The notes under the pieces were generated by a model. It searched no databases. It worked only from the letters and a program-made list of their open reading frames with translations, and was not told the origin of the DNA. From NCBI GenBank assembly GCA_002413045.1, contig DHWF01000012.1:742-64741 (forward strand): a stretch of 64,000 bases of DNA, written 5' to 3'. Below are positions 1 to 7,333 of the stretch, piece by piece (the stretch's first letter is position 1; every line of letters starts with the position of its first letter). The translations under genes were made by a program, and so were the position numbers. This DNA comes from Chloroflexi bacterium UBA5189. GTDB taxonomy: Bacteria > Chloroflexota > Limnocylindria > Limnocylindrales > CSP1-4.

Positions 1-90
1 AGCCGCGATGACTGCTGTGGAAAGCGCAATGGCGCCCAACACCCTCACGACGCGCATCGAGGCTGCGAGCGATCGAGTTCTGGTGCTCAT
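1..90 (-). CDS. Secreted or membrane-anchored protein, N-terminal fragment
   Basis: Only the first 30 codons are inside the window; the gene continues past base 1. The minus-strand ATG at 88-90 opens a short basic stretch (MSTRTRSLAASMRVV) followed by a hydrophobic run (VLGAIALSTAVIAA), which looks like a signal peptide or N-terminal anchor. A GGAG lies 9-12 nt upstream of the start. The gene begins just after a copy of the 23-bp junction repeat (106-128), so it may be a further member of the cassette-like series 110-1058. The product cannot be named. Confidence 0.5.
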   Translation of the reverse strand, partial: MSTRTRSLAASMRVVRVLGAIALSTAVIAA

Positions 91-105
91 ACCCTCTGCT
101 CCGCC

Positions 106-128
106 TCACTCAGCGTTCGGGAATGTCA
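106..128 (-). repeat. 23-bp junction repeat, copy 1
   Basis: Plus-strand pattern TCAC-TCAGCGT-N5-AATGTCA. It overlaps the last codons and stop of the 110-436 gene: that protein's final residues DIPER and its TGA are encoded by the repeat. Read on the minus strand it contains GAATG-A-CATTC, a perfect 5-bp inverted repeat. Same family as 436-458, 603-625, 1036-1058, 32792-32814, 33345-33367 and 33832-33854. Confidence 0.8.
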
Positions 129-436
129 TTCGACCCCGCGCGGAGATTGGCCAGGTAGGCAGCGCTTGAGCGTCCGATCCAGCCACCTGACGCCACGGCA
201 TCCTCGAGGACTGCCTCCTTAGTCGCGTCCAGCCCCTTGACCCGCCTGACGCAGCTCAGCCAGTCGATCCAGACCGCCGCGTCGCCCGGCACGTCGCCAG
301 GTTCGCGGAGGAGCAGCAGGATAAGGTCGACAGGCTTGTCGTCGTGCTCCTCGTGGAGGAGCAGAAACTCACGCATCGCATCGAATGCCTCAGCTTCCGA
401 GAGCTGATATCGGGCCAGAACTGATCTTTCGCTCAT
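110..436 (-). CDS. Small soluble hypothetical protein
   Basis: The 108-residue product is not recognised. It has no signal peptide or membrane segment and looks helical and acidic, with leucine-rich stretches such as DLILLLLREPGD around residues 37-48. The ATG at 434-436 abuts repeat copy 2 (436-458), with no room for a Shine-Dalgarno sequence, so translation probably depends on re-initiation after the upstream 456-587 gene, whose stop lies about 20 nt before. The stop codon sits inside repeat copy 1. G+C is visibly lower than in glgA next door. Function unknown; reality supported by its fit between two repeat copies. Confidence 0.6.
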   Translation of the reverse strand: MSERSVLARYQLSEAEAFDAMREFLLLHEEHDDKPVDLILLLLREPGDVPGDAAVWIDWLSCVRRVKGLDATKEAVLEDAVASGGWIGRSSAAYLANLRAGSNDIPER

Positions 437-458
437 CGCTCAGCGTCGCTCAATGTCA
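436..458 (-). repeat. 23-bp junction repeat, copy 2
   Basis: Plus-strand pattern TCGC-TCAGCGT-N5-AATGTCA. The stop TGA of the 456-587 gene is the TGA at one end of the repeat (456-458), and the start codon of the 110-436 gene overlaps the other end at base 436, so the repeat is the whole space between the two genes. Confidence 0.8.
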
Positions 459-587
459 CCCGAGGTCGACCCAGAGGGTCCACCAACCGAGCGCCAGTCC
501 AATTGCTCCGATAGCTGCCAGAACGACGATGACGATGCCGAGGGCCTGCAGCCCTGTGATCGACCGTCGGGCATTTGAGTCGTTCAT
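456..587 (-). CDS. 43-residue single-span membrane protein
   Basis: The minus-strand ATG at 585-587 opens a 43-codon frame: a short polar head (MNDSNARRSITGLQ), one strongly hydrophobic helix (about residues 15-34, ALGIVIVVLAAIGAIGLALG) and a Trp-rich tail ending WWTLWVDLG. The stop TGA coincides with the edge of repeat copy 2. The gene sits between repeat copies 3 and 2, in the same orientation as its neighbours. Function unknown. The clean membrane helix and the exact fit between repeats support it as a real gene, although it is very short. Confidence 0.55.
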   Translation of the reverse strand: MNDSNARRSITGLQALGIVIVVLAAIGAIGLALGWWTLWVDLG

Positions 588-602
588 TGCGCTTCGATCG
601 GC

Positions 603-625
603 TCAGTCAGCGTTCGGGTGTGTCA
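603..625 (-). repeat. 23-bp junction repeat, copy 3
   Basis: Plus-strand pattern TCAG-TCAGCGT-N5-GTGTCA. It lies between the stop of the lipoprotein gene (634) and the start of the 43-residue membrane protein (587). Read on the minus strand it contains GTGTG-A-CACAC, a perfect 5-bp inverted repeat at the place where copy 1 has GAATG-A-CATTC. Confidence 0.8.
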
Positions 626-633
626 CACGTCGC

Positions 634-1023
634 TCACGGTGACGCGGATTCGCCCGGGTCCGGGAGCTCGCCCATGATGAAGGCACCCGTCGAGGCATTG
701 ATCAGGACGAGCTCGGTGGTCTGGGGTGACGGACAGGGACCCGGGGTGGCCGGCGGGGTCATTGCTGGGCCGCACGACACTGGTTCGAATACACCAGTCA
801 GGCTCACCGCCCAGACGACAGTCGAAGCATCGGCGACGTAGCTAGTGGGTGCCTCGACTCCAAAGGTAGAGCGCCGCGTCCCAACAACCCTCGCGTTCGG
901 CCCACCAGGCGATGCCGCGAGCGCCACGCGGTCCGCCTCGTCCGCACTGGTGCCCGGCGTCGCCCCAGGAGCGTGACAGCCTGCAAACAGTAGGGCCGCG
1001 AGGATCCAGCAGGCTTTGCCCAC
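634..1023 (-). CDS. Small secreted lipoprotein of unknown function
   Basis: The 129-residue product starts with GTG at 1021-1023, 6 nt after AAAGGA. A short basic head and hydrophobic stretch lead to the lipobox LFAGC (Cys16), so it is probably lipid-anchored outside the membrane. The mature part is Pro/Ser/Ala/Thr rich with a possible disulfide pair in its second half (SCGPAMTPP and GPCPSP) and no recognised domain. It is the first accessory gene after glgA, between repeat copies 4 and 3, and would be read with glgA. Envelope-associated, function unknown. Confidence 0.65.
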   Translation of the reverse strand: MGKACWILAALLFAGCHAPGATPGTSADEADRVALAASPGGPNARVVGTRRSTFGVEAPTSYVADASTVVWAVSLTGVFEPVSCGPAMTPPATPGPCPSPQTTELVLINASTGAFIMGELPDPGESASP

Positions 1024-1035
1024 GCAGTCCTTTCC

Positions 1036-1058
1036 TCAGTCAGCGTGACGTGATGCGA
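1036..1058 (-). repeat. 23-bp junction repeat, copy 4 (glgA-proximal form)
   Basis: Plus-strand TCAGTCAGCGTGACG followed by unrelated bases, lacking the AATGTCA half found in copies 1, 2, 5 and 6. It encodes the last residues (SR) and TGA of glgA. The same 15 bases occur at 33832-33846, where they encode the SR and TGA of an unrelated gene. Confidence 0.8.
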
Positions 1059-2533
1059 GGCATCTGCGTAAGCCCGATCGCCCGGCGGTACGCATCGAGG
1101 TACGCAGGCGCCGACGAGGAGCGCCAGTCGAAGTCGATGGCCATGCCTCGCTCGAGCAATGCCTCCCACGCCGCGCCGCCGCGCTCGAATCGATCCGCGA
1201 ATCGCGCGCACGCAGCAGTGAGCTCGGCGGCCGTCTCGCCCTCGAACGAGAACCCCGTGCCCGCGCCCGGTCGCGTGTCGACATCGATCACGGTGTCTCG
1301 CAACCCACCGGTCGCCCGCACGATCGGGGGCGTGCCGTAGCGCAGCGCGATCATCTGGCCCGTACCGCACGGCTCGAAGCGCGAGGGCATGAGGAAGCCG
1401 TCGGCGCCCGCGTACATCTGGCGGGCAAGGTCACGATCGAAGCGCTCTTCGAGCGCGATCCGGCTGAGCGCCGCCGGCGACAAGGCGACCGCCCGCAGCG
1501 GCGCCACCACCTCGTGGCTCCCCGTCCCGAGCACGGCCAGCCGGAAGCCCCGCTCGAGCAGCGACGGCGCCGCCTCGGCCAGGATGTCGAAGCCTTTCTG
1601 CCGGTCCAGCCGCCCGATCATCGCCAGCACGGGACCGGGGTCCGCCGGGTCGAGGCCGAGCGTCGCGAGCAGCGCCTTCCGGCACCGAGCCTTGCCGGAC
1701 CGATCCGCCTGCGAGTACGGGGCGGCCAGCGCTTCGTCCGTCGCGGGATCCCAGAGGTCCGTGTCGAGCCCGTTGAGGATCCCGATGAAGCGGTCGCCGC
1801 GAGCCCGAAGGGCCGGATCGAGGCCCATGCCCATCGCGGGCGTGAGCGCCTCCGCGGCGAACCCAGGGCTGACCGTGTTCACGAGGTCCGCCCGCTCGAT
1901 CCCGGCACGCAGCAGGTCGAGCCCGTCCGCACCACGCGGCAGCGCGCCGGGTCCGAGGCCAAGCTCCGGCACGCGGTTGGCGGGCGTCCACCCGTGATAC
2001 GCGAGGTTGTGGATCGTGAGCACGACGGCCGCTCCGGCGAGCGCCGCGTCGTGACCGAGGACGGCGTCGCGCTGCAGTAGGGCTGGCACGGCGTGCCAAT
2101 CGTGGATATGGAGCAAGTCCGGCGGCCGCTCCTCGTGCCGCAGGCGCTCGAGTGCCGCGCGGCACAGCAGCCCGAACCGGAACGCGTTGTCCGGGTGATC
2201 GGCATCCGGGGTCCCATACATGCCCTCGCGGTCGAAGGCCGGCGGGTGATCGACCAGGTGGAGCCGGTAGCCATGCGTCTCGACTGACAGGATGCCGACG
2301 ACCAGCTCGGAACCGGCGGCGAGGGGGTCCGGGATCCGGACCTCGGCACGAGTCAGGCCGGCGGGCTCGCGCATGCCGCGGTAGTGCGGCATGAACACGT
2401 CGACGGGCCTCTCGAGCGCGCCGCCGCCCAGCTGCCCGAGTGCCCGCGCGAGCGCATCGACGACGTCCGCCAGGCCGCCCGTCTTGGCCCACGGCTCGCA
2501 TTCGGCCGCAATGAAGGCCACCCGAATCGCCAC
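1040..2533 (-). CDS. glgA: Glycogen synthase (ADP-glucose type, GT5)
   Basis: This enzyme transfers glucose from ADP-glucose to the non-reducing end of alpha-1,4-glucan in the cytoplasm. The 497-residue length is usual for the family. The N-terminal Rossmann domain carries the ADP-glucose signature KTGGLADVV (about residues 16-24); the C-terminal half has SRFEPCGTGQ and the ATGGLRDTV loop that contact the sugar nucleotide. The start is GTG at 2531-2533, 7 nt after a TACCAT box, so the mRNA is probably leaderless. It diverges from glgP across an 86-bp gap holding a LacI-type palindrome. Its last two residues and stop are encoded by repeat copy 4, so its 3' end seems to be the insertion point of the small genes downstream. 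Confidence 0.95.
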   Translation of the reverse strand: MAIRVAFIAAECEPWAKTGGLADVVDALARALGQLGGGALERPVDVFMPHYRGMREPAGLTRAEVRIPDPLAAGSELVVGILSVETHGYRLHLVDHPPAFDREGMYGTPDADHPDNAFRFGLLCRAALERLRHEERPPDLLHIHDWHAVPALLQRDAVLGHDAALAGAAVVLTIHNLAYHGWTPANRVPELGLGPGALPRGADGLDLLRAGIERADLVNTVSPGFAAEALTPAMGMGLDPALRARGDRFIGILNGLDTDLWDPATDEALAAPYSQADRSGKARCRKALLATLGLDPADPGPVLAMIGRLDRQKGFDILAEAAPSLLERGFRLAVLGTGSHEVVAPLRAVALSPAALSRIALEERFDRDLARQMYAGADGFLMPSRFEPCGTGQMIALRYGTPPIVRATGGLRDTVIDVDTRPGAGTGFSFEGETAAELTAACARFADRFERGGAAWEALLERGMAIDFDWRSSSAPAYLDAYRRAIGLTQMPRITSR

Positions 2534-2546
2534 GGCGCCGATGGTA
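2531..2546 (-). promoter_or_regulatory. Leaderless start of glgA
   Basis: Minus strand: TACCAT (2541-2546), 7 nt, then the GTG start. No Shine-Dalgarno sequence is present. No convincing -35 box is visible. Confidence 0.45.
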
Positions 2547-2573
2547 GGGCGGAGGGCGCAGGGGTTGCCGCGT

Positions 2574-2585
2574 TAAACCGGTTTA
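2574..2585. promoter_or_regulatory. LacI/GalR-type operator between glgA and glgP
   Basis: A perfect 12-bp palindrome, TAAACCGGTTTA, with the central CG typical of LacI-family sites. It lies about 40 bp from the glgA start and 35 bp from the glgP start and overlaps the putative glgP -35 box (2582-2587, TTTACG). No LacI-family regulator is encoded in the window. Confidence 0.6.
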
Positions 2586-2605
2586 CGCGCGCCCGAGAGC
2601 GCGTC

Positions 2606-2622
2606 TATCATCTCGCCCGATG
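2606..2622 (+). promoter_or_regulatory. Promoter and near-leaderless start of glgP
   Basis: TATCAT at 2606-2611, 8 nt, then the ATG at 2620. A weak TTTACG (2582-2587) is 18 bp upstream. No Shine-Dalgarno sequence precedes the start. Confidence 0.45.
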
Positions 2623-4806
2623 GAGCCCACCGTCCGCATTCCCTCGGCTGCGCCGACGCACATCCGCGTCCCGCCAGAGCTGGAGGGCTTGCGGCGTCTC
2701 GCCTACAACCTGTACTGGACGTGGCACCCGAAAGCGCGCGCCCTGTACGCCCGCATCAGCAGCGCCGGCTGGGCACGCAGCCACTCCCCTATCCCGATCC
2801 TGGGCGGCATGGTCGACTGGGCCGGCCTCCTCGACAACCCCGACTTCATGGCCGAGGCGCACCGGGTCATCGGTGACTTCGATCGGTACATGGCGAACGG
2901 GGCCGACCACTGGTTCCACCGTCGCCACGCGCGCGAGCTGAAGGGGCCGATCGCGTACTTCTGCGCCGAGTACGGCCTGCACGAGTCGCTGGGCATCTAC
3001 TCCGGCGGCCTCGGCGTGCTCGCCGGCGACCACATGAAGGCGGCCAGCGACATGGCGCTCCCGCTCGTCGGCGTCGGACTGCTGTATCGCAACGGCTACT
3101 TCCGCCAGACGATCGATGCCGACGGCCACCAGGAGCATCGCTACCCGGACTATGACCTGGCCCGCCTCCCGCTGACGCGCGTCCTCGGGCGCGAGGGCGA
3201 CCCGCTGACCGTGGCGGTGGAGCTGCCGGGCCGCGACGTCAAGGTGGACGTGTGGACCGTCCAGGTCGGGCGCGTCCCGGTCCTCCTGCTCGACACGGAC
3301 AATCCGGTCAACGACCCTGCCGACCGCCCGATCACGAACATCCTGTACGTCCGCGGGCGGGAGATGCGGCTGCACCAGGAGCTGGTCCTCGGGATCGGCG
3401 GCGTCCGGGCGTTGCGGGCGCTCGGGATCGAGCCGGCCGTGTGGCACCTCAACGAGGGCCACTCCGCGTTCCTGCTCGCGGAGCGAGCCCGCGAGTTCGT
3501 CGCCGGCGGCGCGAACCTCGACGGCGCGCTCGCGCAGGTCGCCCGCAACTCCGTCTTCACGATCCACACGCCGGTCTCGGCGGGCAACGAGCGGTTCGAC
3601 GTGGACCTCGTGCGCCGCATCGCCGGCCCGATCCTCGACGGCGACGGCCGGCCGAACACGGGCGGCGTGCCGGTGGACCGGGCGCTGGAGATCGGGCGCG
3701 GCTCGGACGGCGACCAGGGCCAGTTCGACATGACCGCGTTCAGCCTGCGCCTGACGAATGGCGCAAACGCCGTGAGCAAGCTGCACGCCCAGACGGCGAG
3801 CTCCACGTGGGAGGGCATCGCGCCGCACGGGATCATCCCGATCACCAACGGCGTCCACCCGCCGACGTGGGTCGGTGGCCCGGTGCGGGACCTGTTCGAG
3901 CGCTATCTCGACGCCGACCTGGACGACCTAGATGGCTCCACGAACGCGACACGCTGGTGGGAGCGGATCGAGCGCATCCCGGCGGCCGACCTGTGGGCCG
4001 CCCATCTCCGCCAGAAGCGCGAGCTCGCGGTCTTCGCCCGCGGCCGCCTGCGCGCCCAGTTCGCGCGCCACGGCGAGGCGCCGCGCTTCCTGCACGAGCT
4101 CGGCGACGCCCTGGACCCGAGGGCGCTGACGATCGGCTTCGCGCGCCGGTTCGCCACGTACAAGCGCTCCGGGATGATCTTCACCGATCCGGATCGGCTC
4201 GCCCGGCTGCTCTCCGACCAGGACCGACCCGTCCAGGTGATCTTCGCCGGCAAGGCGCATCCGGCCGATCGGCCGGGGCAGGCCGTCATCCAGGAGATCT
4301 TCGGGCGGACACGCACGCCGGCCTTCCAGGGCCGCGTGTTCATCCTCGAGGACTACGACATGCGGATCGGGCGGTTCCTGGTCCAGGGCGTGGATGTCTG
4401 GCTCAACAACCCGCGCCGGCCCCTCGAGGCGTCGGGCACCTCGGGCATGAAGGCCGCCGAGAACGGCGTCGTGAACCTGAGCGTCCTCGACGGCTGGTGG
4501 GACGAGGGCTGGACGGGCGACAACGGCTGGGCGATCGGCGGCCGCGAGCCGCTCGCCGACGAGGCGGCCCAGGACTGGAACGATGCGATGGACCTCTACC
4601 GGATCCTGGAGCAGGAGGTCGTGCCCGAGTACTACGACCGCGAGTCCGGTGGTCCTCCCGCCCGCTGGGTGGAGCGGATGCGCCGCTCGATCGCGACGAA
4701 CCTGTGGCAGTTCTCGACCACGCGCATGCTCCACGAGTACACCGAGCGCCTGTACCTGCCGGCCGCCGGAATCGAGGTCGACCAGGCGGCCCAGACGCGC
4801 GGATGA
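2620..4806 (+). CDS. glgP: Alpha-glucan (glycogen/maltodextrin) phosphorylase, GT35
   Basis: Releases glucose-1-phosphate from alpha-1,4-glucan using phosphate and pyridoxal phosphate. The 728-residue form, with a short N-terminal DUF3417-like segment (NLYWTWHPKAR near residues 30-40), matches the Thermotoga/actinobacterial type, not the longer classical enzyme. The PLP-lysine region reads EASGTSGMKAAENG, with Lys near residue 611. Other conserved segments are CAEYGLHESLGIYSGGLG and WHLNEGHSAF. It is divergent from glgA and 10 nt upstream of the GH57 gene, with which it probably forms an operon. The LacI-type palindrome upstream suggests sugar-responsive repression. Confidence 0.93.
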   Translation: MEPTVRIPSAAPTHIRVPPELEGLRRLAYNLYWTWHPKARALYARISSAGWARSHSPIPILGGMVDWAGLLDNPDFMAEAHRVIGDFDRYMANGADHWFHRRHARELKGPIAYFCAEYGLHESLGIYSGGLGVLAGDHMKAASDMALPLVGVGLLYRNGYFRQTIDADGHQEHRYPDYDLARLPLTRVLGREGDPLTVAVELPGRDVKVDVWTVQVGRVPVLLLDTDNPVNDPADRPITNILYVRGREMRLHQELVLGIGGVRALRALGIEPAVWHLNEGHSAFLLAERAREFVAGGANLDGALAQVARNSVFTIHTPVSAGNERFDVDLVRRIAGPILDGDGRPNTGGVPVDRALEIGRGSDGDQGQFDMTAFSLRLTNGANAVSKLHAQTASSTWEGIAPHGIIPITNGVHPPTWVGGPVRDLFERYLDADLDDLDGSTNATRWWERIERIPAADLWAAHLRQKRELAVFARGRLRAQFARHGEAPRFLHELGDALDPRALTIGFARRFATYKRSGMIFTDPDRLARLLSDQDRPVQVIFAGKAHPADRPGQAVIQEIFGRTRTPAFQGRVFILEDYDMRIGRFLVQGVDVWLNNPRRPLEASGTSGMKAAENGVVNLSVLDGWWDEGWTGDNGWAIGGREPLADEAAQDWNDAMDLYRILEQEVVPEYYDRESGGPPARWVERMRRSIATNLWQFSTTRMLHEYTERLYLPAAGIEVDQAAQTRG

Positions 4807-4816
4807 CGGTCCGCCG

Positions 4817-7024
4817 ATGACCGACCGGCGCATCTCGCTCGCGCTGACGCTGCACAACCACCAGCCGATCGGCAACTTCGGCTGGGTCTTCGCCGAGGTC
4901 TTCGAGCAGGCCTACCTGCCGATGGTCGAGGCGCTGGAGCGGCACCCGGGCATTCGGGTCGGGCTGCACTACACGGGCTCGCTGCTGGAGTGGCTGCGGG
5001 CGGAGCGACGAGGCTTCATCACGACGCTCCGCGCGCTCGTCGACCGCGGGCAGGTCGAGATCCTCGGCGGCGGCCTGTACGAGCCGGTGCTCGCCTCGCT
5101 GCCCGAACGGGATCGGGTCGACCAGCTGGTCCGCATGGCGGAGGAGGTCGAGGCGACCTTCGGGCGCCGGCCGCAGGGCGCCTGGCTCGCGGAGCGCGTG
5201 TGGGAGCCGGACGTCCCGACGTCGCTCGTCGCCGCCGGCTACGGCTGGACGATCCTCGACGACGCCCACTTCCGTGCCGCCGCCGTTCCGGAGGACGCCC
5301 TGTGGGGGCCGTACACGACGGAGGACCAGGGCCGCCTCCTCACCGTCTTCGGCACGGAGCAGGGCCTCCGCTACCGCATCCCGTTCCACGAGGTCGACGA
5401 GGTCATCGAGTACCTCCGGGACCACGCCACGGAGGCGGGCGACCGCGTCGGGACGATGGGCGACGACGGGGAGAAGTTCGGCGCCTGGCCCACGACCTGG
5501 GAGCACTGCTGGGGCAAGGGCCGCTGGGTCGAGCGGTTCTTCGAGGCAATCGAGGCAAATGCCGGCTGGCTCACGACCGTTCGACCGAGCGACTGGCTCG
5601 ACACCCATCCGCCGATCGGCCGGGTCTACCTGCCAACCGGCTCGTATGCGGAGATGGGCGAGTGGGCGCTCCCCCCGTCCGAGAGCGTCGCGTTCGCCGA
5701 GGCGGTCCGCCGGGCCCGATCGACGAATGCCCCCGAGGCGCGCTGGCTGCGGGGCGCCTTCTGGCGCAACTTCCAGGTTCGCTATCGCGAGATCAACGAC
5801 CTCCACAAGCAGATGCTCCGAACATCCGAGCTCGTCGACCGGATGCCGGCGGGCGCCGGGCGCGAGGCGGCGCGCGACCACCTGCATCGGGGCCAGTCGA
5901 ACGACTGCTATTGGCACGGGCTGTTCGGCGGGATCTACATCGCGCACATGCGCGCGGCGACGCTGTCGCATCTCATCGCGGCGGAGGATGCCGCCGATGC
6001 TGCCCTCGGCCTGCGCACGGGAAGCGCCCTTGCCGATCTCGACCTCGATGGTCGCGACGAGCTTCGACTCGCCACGGTCGGGCAGGTCGTAAACCTTGAG
6101 CTCGATGACGGCGGCGGGATCGGGGCGTGGGACCTGCGCGCCGCCCGGCACGCGCTCGCCGGGGTGCTCCGTCGCCGCCCCGAGGCGTACCACGAGACCC
6201 TGCGCCGGCACGAGGCCGAAGCGGCGGCTCGCGCTGCACACGCCGCCGACGCGGCTCGTGACGGGTCCGCGGACGCCGGCGGCGGCGCGCCGGCGTCGAT
6301 CCACGACATGGTCCAGGTCAAGGAGGCGGGCCTCGCCGACCGCCTGATCTATGACGACTACGAGCGGCGCAGTGGCCTCATCCGCGTGCTGCCCCTCGAC
6401 CTCACAGCAGGGCAATGGGCCGCGGGCGGCCGCGACGATCTCGGTGACTTCGTGGACGGACCCTTTGTTGTCGTCCAGCTCGGCGACGACGGCGTCGTCC
6501 TGGCGCGCGACGGCGCCGCGACCATCGACAGCACGGCCGTCCCGTTCCACGCCGAGACCTCGATCACCGTTGATGGCGGCCGGCTCGACCCGACCCTGAC
6601 GTTCGCGGTGACGCTGGAGAACCGCTCCGACCACCGGCTCGAGGCGCGCATCGGCGTGGAGTGGGCGCTCACGATGCTCGGCGGCGGCGGCAATCCGCAG
6701 GCGTGGTGGGACGTCGCGGGCGTGCGATCCGGCCATGACGCTACCGGGGCCGCCTTGGGGGTCATGCGACTGGGCCAGGGCAACAGCTGGCTCGGCGTCG
6801 AGCTCGCGACGGCCGTCGATCCCGCCGCCGACGCCTGGTGGGCGCCGATCGAGACCATCTCGAACTCGGAGGCCGGCTTCGAGCGCGTCTACCAGGGCAG
6901 CGCGCTACTCCTGTCGTGGCCCGTTCGCCTCGAGCCCGGTGACCGCTGGTCCGCCACGATCCACCATGAAGCCCGCATCGCTACCGACCGCGCCGTCGAG
7001 GAAGCCGAGTCGCAGCCCGAATGA
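4817..7024 (+). CDS. GH57 glycoside hydrolase / 4-alpha-glucanotransferase-like
   Basis: A 735-residue cytoplasmic enzyme with the GH57 catalytic barrel in roughly the first 290 residues and DUF1925/DUF1926-type beta domains in the rest, as in archaeal 4-alpha-glucanotransferases and amylases. Visible motifs are HNHQPIGNF near the start, the nucleophile Glu about residue 126 in WLAERVWEP, and the acid/base Asp about residues 216-217 in GDDGEKFG. The ATG at 4817 follows the glgP stop by 10 nt; the frame is open further upstream but only inside glgP. Whether it hydrolyses or transfers cannot be told from sequence. Context indicates remodelling of storage glucan together with glgP and the GH13 enzyme. 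Confidence 0.85.
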   Translation: MTDRRISLALTLHNHQPIGNFGWVFAEVFEQAYLPMVEALERHPGIRVGLHYTGSLLEWLRAERRGFITTLRALVDRGQVEILGGGLYEPVLASLPERDRVDQLVRMAEEVEATFGRRPQGAWLAERVWEPDVPTSLVAAGYGWTILDDAHFRAAAVPEDALWGPYTTEDQGRLLTVFGTEQGLRYRIPFHEVDEVIEYLRDHATEAGDRVGTMGDDGEKFGAWPTTWEHCWGKGRWVERFFEAIEANAGWLTTVRPSDWLDTHPPIGRVYLPTGSYAEMGEWALPPSESVAFAEAVRRARSTNAPEARWLRGAFWRNFQVRYREINDLHKQMLRTSELVDRMPAGAGREAARDHLHRGQSNDCYWHGLFGGIYIAHMRAATLSHLIAAEDAADAALGLRTGSALADLDLDGRDELRLATVGQVVNLELDDGGGIGAWDLRAARHALAGVLRRRPEAYHETLRRHEAEAAARAAHAADAARDGSADAGGGAPASIHDMVQVKEAGLADRLIYDDYERRSGLIRVLPLDLTAGQWAAGGRDDLGDFVDGPFVVVQLGDDGVVLARDGAATIDSTAVPFHAETSITVDGGRLDPTLTFAVTLENRSDHRLEARIGVEWALTMLGGGGNPQAWWDVAGVRSGHDATGAALGVMRLGQGNSWLGVELATAVDPAADAWWAPIETISNSEAGFERVYQGSALLLSWPVRLEPGDRWSATIHHEARIATDRAVEEAESQPE

Positions 7025-7043
7025 CGTTTCCGGCCCGGGAATC

Positions 7044-7077
7044 CGTCAGCCCGCGGCCTGCGCGCCACGGGCTGACG
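7044..7077. terminator. Hairpin between convergent genes
   Basis: A perfect 10-bp stem, CGTCAGCCCG and CGGGCTGACG, around a 14-nt loop, 20 nt after the GH57 stop and 24 nt from the end of the convergent small gene. There is no clear T-run, so it may be a weak bidirectional terminator. Confidence 0.5.
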
Positions 7078-7101
7078 ATTGCGGGAGGGCGGAAAGTTTG
7101 A

Positions 7102-7239
7102 TTACGTGTAGAGGCCTGGTGCGGGCGCCCGCGGGTCCTCGAACTCCGGCCGGGAGTCGACGCCGAAGGTCACGGCAAGCACGTCGAACACCGCAAGGGC
7201 GATGAATGCCACGACGAGAATGAACAAGAGGCCACTCAT
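7102..7239 (-). CDS. 45-residue single-span membrane protein
   Basis: The start is the ATG at 7237-7239, 8 nt after a good AGGAAGG; an in-frame start 45 nt further out has no such site. The protein begins MSGLLFILVVAFIALAVFDV, one membrane helix, followed by a short acidic, proline-containing tail (DSRPEFEDPRAPAPG). Function unknown. It is divergent from the GntR gene and separated from it by the 30-bp operator at 7298-7327. Confidence 0.6.
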   Translation of the reverse strand: MSGLLFILVVAFIALAVFDVLAVTFGVDSRPEFEDPRAPAPGLYT

Positions 7240-7297
7240 CCCGTGACCTTCCTTTCCTGGGACGCTTCGGTTCCTTGGGCGCATTTGGTACAGTTCA

Positions 7298-7327
7298 CTA
7301 GGCCAAGTCGGAGACTACTTGGACTAG
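7298..7327. promoter_or_regulatory. Near-perfect palindromic operator before the GntR gene
   Basis: Arms CTAGGCCAAGT (7298-7308) and ACTTGGACTAG (7317-7327) match in 10 of 11 positions around an 8-nt spacer. The element ends 6 nt before the ATG at 7334 and follows a TACAGT box (7289-7294) that could be the -10. Placement over the transcription start suggests autorepression by the GntR protein. Confidence 0.6.
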
Positions 7328-7333
7328 CAGACT

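Noticed and set aside
106..1058. Classical integron attC sites
   Set aside because: The junction repeats are about 23 bp and lack the RYYYAAC and GTTRRRY core sites and the long imperfect hairpin of attC. Any relation to integrons is by arrangement only.
2608..6736. Long minus-strand frames opposite glgP and the GH57 gene
   Set aside because: Composition is Arg/Ala/Asp-rich and repetitive, typical of antisense frames in high-GC genes, and the plus-strand genes are certain.
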